Of a stretch of 64,000 nucleotides of DNA, positions 61,594 through 64,000 are shown in pieces. A program made the translations under genes and the position numbers. The DNA is from Reticulascus tulasneorum. Its lineage: Eukaryota; Ascomycota; Sordariomycetes; Glomerellales; Reticulascaceae. The first letter of the stretch is position 1. Each line of letters opens with the position of its first letter. The stretch lies in assembly GCA_001557505.1 (NCBI GenBank), contig LSAX01000009.1:2046001-2110000 (forward strand), in the 5' to 3' direction. The notes under the pieces are model-generated. The model ran no database searches. It saw only the letters and a program-made list of their open reading frames with translations, and was not told the DNA's origin.

Positions 61594-62092
61594 CTTATGA
61601 GTATTTCAGAGTTTACACTAGTAGGATAGCAAGGCTTGGGAGAATGGTCAAGATGGGCCAGAAAAAACCTATTCAGGACGAGCTCAGATTATTCCATAGG
61701 GTTCGTGTTGACCCCATCGGCTGCGGCGAATTTAGAGCTCACGTCATGTCCCTTCAGATATTGATGATTTTGTACTTGTCCATACAGTAACAAACAAATC
61801 AGACTGGGACGTGGACCTAATTAGTATGGCCACTGAAGAGTCCACTATAATATCCTGGCAAGGGGCAACAATAGGCATCCCAGCCAGCAGCCTCAGGGTT
61901 GCATTGGAGCATGTGGGGGCAGCTAGCTTAAACGTGGGCGCCCTGTGGCCCGAGCTCCTGGCCGCGATTCAACAGCCACGCGGATAACTGTCGAGCACGT
62001 TTCCACCATTACTAGACGACAAAGAAGGGGAGTTTGCAAAGATGGAGCAAGCATAAGAAGATGGAAAAGCCAGTACCACTCGAAATCTCAAT
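61594..62092. promoter_or_regulatory. Divergent promoter region, neurochondrin-like / CLC
   Basis: About 500 bp between two divergent starts. No recognisable element. Confidence 0.4.
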
Positions 62093-64000
62093 ATGGCTGG
62101 TCCCTCGATCAATGACTCCTCTGCATCGTCTTCATCCCGCTCCCCGATCCAAAACCCCAACGAGGCGGACGAGTTAGAGACCTTGTGGACCGAAGGCGAC
62201 GACGACGACATCCTTGGCGAGGATCCCATTCGCGAAGACCTCGACGAGCCGCTGTCCTTTAAGCGCAAGCAGAAACAGAGCATATTGTCCTCACCGGGTC
62301 GCTTCCTGTCAGCCATCACCGGCTCGCGATCTAGTACTCAGCATGCGCAACTGCCGCCTCGACTTCGAACCCCGACAGACGATCCTGTCTTACAAGGCTT
62401 TGTCTCTCCGAGGAGGACTGCTGGCGGAGGCAATATCAACCAAGGAACGAAAGATGGAATACCCCTTGACTGGTATGTCGAAGGTCCGGGTAGGAGAGTA
62501 GGATACGAGGACTTAACGGCCATCGATTGGATCTTCGAATACACTAAGGAGCGGCAACGTTTGCGCGTGCTGCGCTCAAGCGCCAATGGGCTGTTTGGAT
62601 ACTTCCAACAGTTCTTGGATGCCAGCCAAGTATGGGTCATCCTGGTTCTCACTGGGCTGGCTGTTGGCGTAGTCGCGGCGGGCATTGATGTGACGACCGA
62701 CTGGCTGGGAGATTTGAAGACTGGCTACTGTTCCAGTGGCCCCGAGGGCGGAGCTTTCTATCTGAACAAGGGCTTTTGCTGTTGGGGCTACGATGAAAAC
62801 TCCAAATGCGCCGGGTGGAAGCCCTGGAGCGAGGCTTTGGGAATCCACTCGGCTGGTGGGAAGTGGTTCATAGAATACTTCTTCTTCATCATACTCTCCG
62901 TACGTCTTTCGTTCCCGATAACCTGTCTCGTGAAACTGACGACCCGCAGGTCTTTCTGGCGTTCGCGGCCGCCACTCTGGTCAAGGAGTACGCCCTACAC
63001 GCCAAGCACAGTGGTATACCCGAGATCAAGACGGTGCTAGGCGGGTTCATCATTCGACGATTCCTAGGAACTTGGACTTTGGTCACCAAATCGCTTGGGC
63101 TGGTATGTCGAAGCTCCACTCGTGAACATGGATCTTGATACTGACTGCCTGAAGTGTCTTTCCGTAGCCTCTGGCATGTGGCTGGGCAAAGAAGGTCCTT
63201 TGGTCCATGTAGCCTGTTGCTGCGCGAACCTGTTCATCAAGCTCTTTCCGAAGATCAACGGTAACGAAGGTAAAAAACGACTGACAAATTGACATCGGAG
63301 GTCTCTCGACTAACTTGTGTATAGCGCGAAAGAGAGAAGTCTTGTCTGCGGCTGCTGCGTCAGGGATATCGGTTGCCTTTGGCTCGCCCATTGGTGGTGT
63401 ATTGTTCAGTCTTGAGGTGAGATGATCAGGCACCCCGCGCCACCATTAGGTTGCTAACGCGCTCTTCAGCAACTCTCATACTACTTTCCGGACAAGACAA
63501 TGTGGCAGAGCTTCGTCTGCGCCATGACGGCGGCAGTGATGCTGCAAGCATTCGACCCTTTCCGGTCTGGTAAGCTCGTACTTTACCAGGTCAAATACAC
63601 CACCGGATGGCATGGCTTCGAATTAGTGCCATACGCCATTCTAGGAATAATTGGAGTAAGACAGTCCCTCTGCCATGTCGATAAACATTGGCTGACAATC
63701 CCAGGGCGTATATGGCGGTCTTTTCATCAAAGCAAACATGGCCGTCGCTCGGTGGAAGAAATCCACACACTGGCTTCCCGGACCCATAGCCCAAGTCGTC
63801 GCCGTCGCTCTCCTGACGGCCCTGATTAATTATCCTAATTTCTACATGAAAGTACAATCATCAGAACTGGTGTCGAACCTCTTCTCGGAGTGTTCGAAGT
63901 TTGCCGAAGACGAAATCGGCCTCTGTAAGACCGGGGCGGCGTCCGCGGGCACCATAGTCCTGCTCATGTTCGCGGCCATCCTCGGCTTCCTACTTGCGGC
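62093..64000 (+). CDS. CLC-family chloride channel / Cl-/H+ exchanger (partial at window end)
   Basis: Membrane chloride transporter of the Gef1/ClC-3-like type, expected in Golgi, endosome or vacuole. Exon 1 begins 62093 and codes a 150-residue cytosolic N-terminus, then the first helix ([19 protein letters not shown]). Later exons begin with [57 protein letters not shown] and [12 protein letters not shown]. Seen signature motifs: [23 protein letters not shown], and [13 protein letters not shown] with the gating glutamate region. All introns (about 45-65 nt) give in-frame joins. The gene runs out at 64000, so the C-terminal helices and CBS domains are outside the window. Confidence 0.93.

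Overview
The window reads as chromosomal DNA of a filamentous ascomycete (Pezizomycotina, most likely Sordariomycetes; I cannot name the genus). Evidence: eukaryotic housekeeping genes interrupted by short introns (about 48-180 nt) with GTRNGT-type donors and CTRAC-like branch sites, genes on both strands with no operons, a fungal 2EXR-domain gene, a fungal Nrd1-type four-RRM protein, a secreted agmatinase-type gene, and long intergenic stretches full of microsatellites and homopolymers. I could rebuild 20 protein-coding genes, one of them cut by the right edge. In every spliced model except one, exon lengths add up to a whole number of codons.

Layout. 1-10.9 kb: phenylalanyl-tRNA synthetase beta (+), a myotubularin phosphatase (-), ribosomal protein uS3 (+, divergent from it) and a NIPA-type magnesium transporter (-). 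10.9-13.9 kb: gene-free, with foldback sequences. 13.9-24 kb: an acidic unknown protein (-), COPI delta (+), APC4 (+) and the Rag GTPase Gtr2 (-). 25.9-29.6 kb: a MIF-fold protein (-) and a four-helix membrane protein (-). 29.6-33.3 kb: gene-free. 33.3-44 kb: a 2EXR protein (+), an LCAT-like hydrolase (-), a histidine phosphatase (+) and Nrd1 (-). 44-49.4 kb: long leader and gene desert. 49.4-53.4 kb: agmatinase (-) and Cdc42 (-). 53.4-57 kb: repeat-rich desert with a (AGGT)n array. 57-64 kb: VMA22-like (+), a mercuric-reductase-like flavoprotein (-), a neurochondrin-like protein (-) and a CLC chloride transporter (+, incomplete).

The genes do not form a cluster or pathway. Several touch endomembrane and vacuole biology (myotubularin, COPI delta, Gtr2, VMA22, CLC), but that is common for housekeeping genes and I infer no co-regulation. 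No tRNA, rRNA, transposon ORF or CRISPR array was recognised.

The points most worth checking are a myotubularin gene whose frame stays open for 113 codons after its stop, an agmatinase gene with a one-base frameshift in its second exon, a MIF-fold protein without the catalytic proline, a coatomer gene whose first coding exon is only the ATG, and a 12-bp palindrome present twice in gene-free DNA. I did not find a convincing new multi-gene system.
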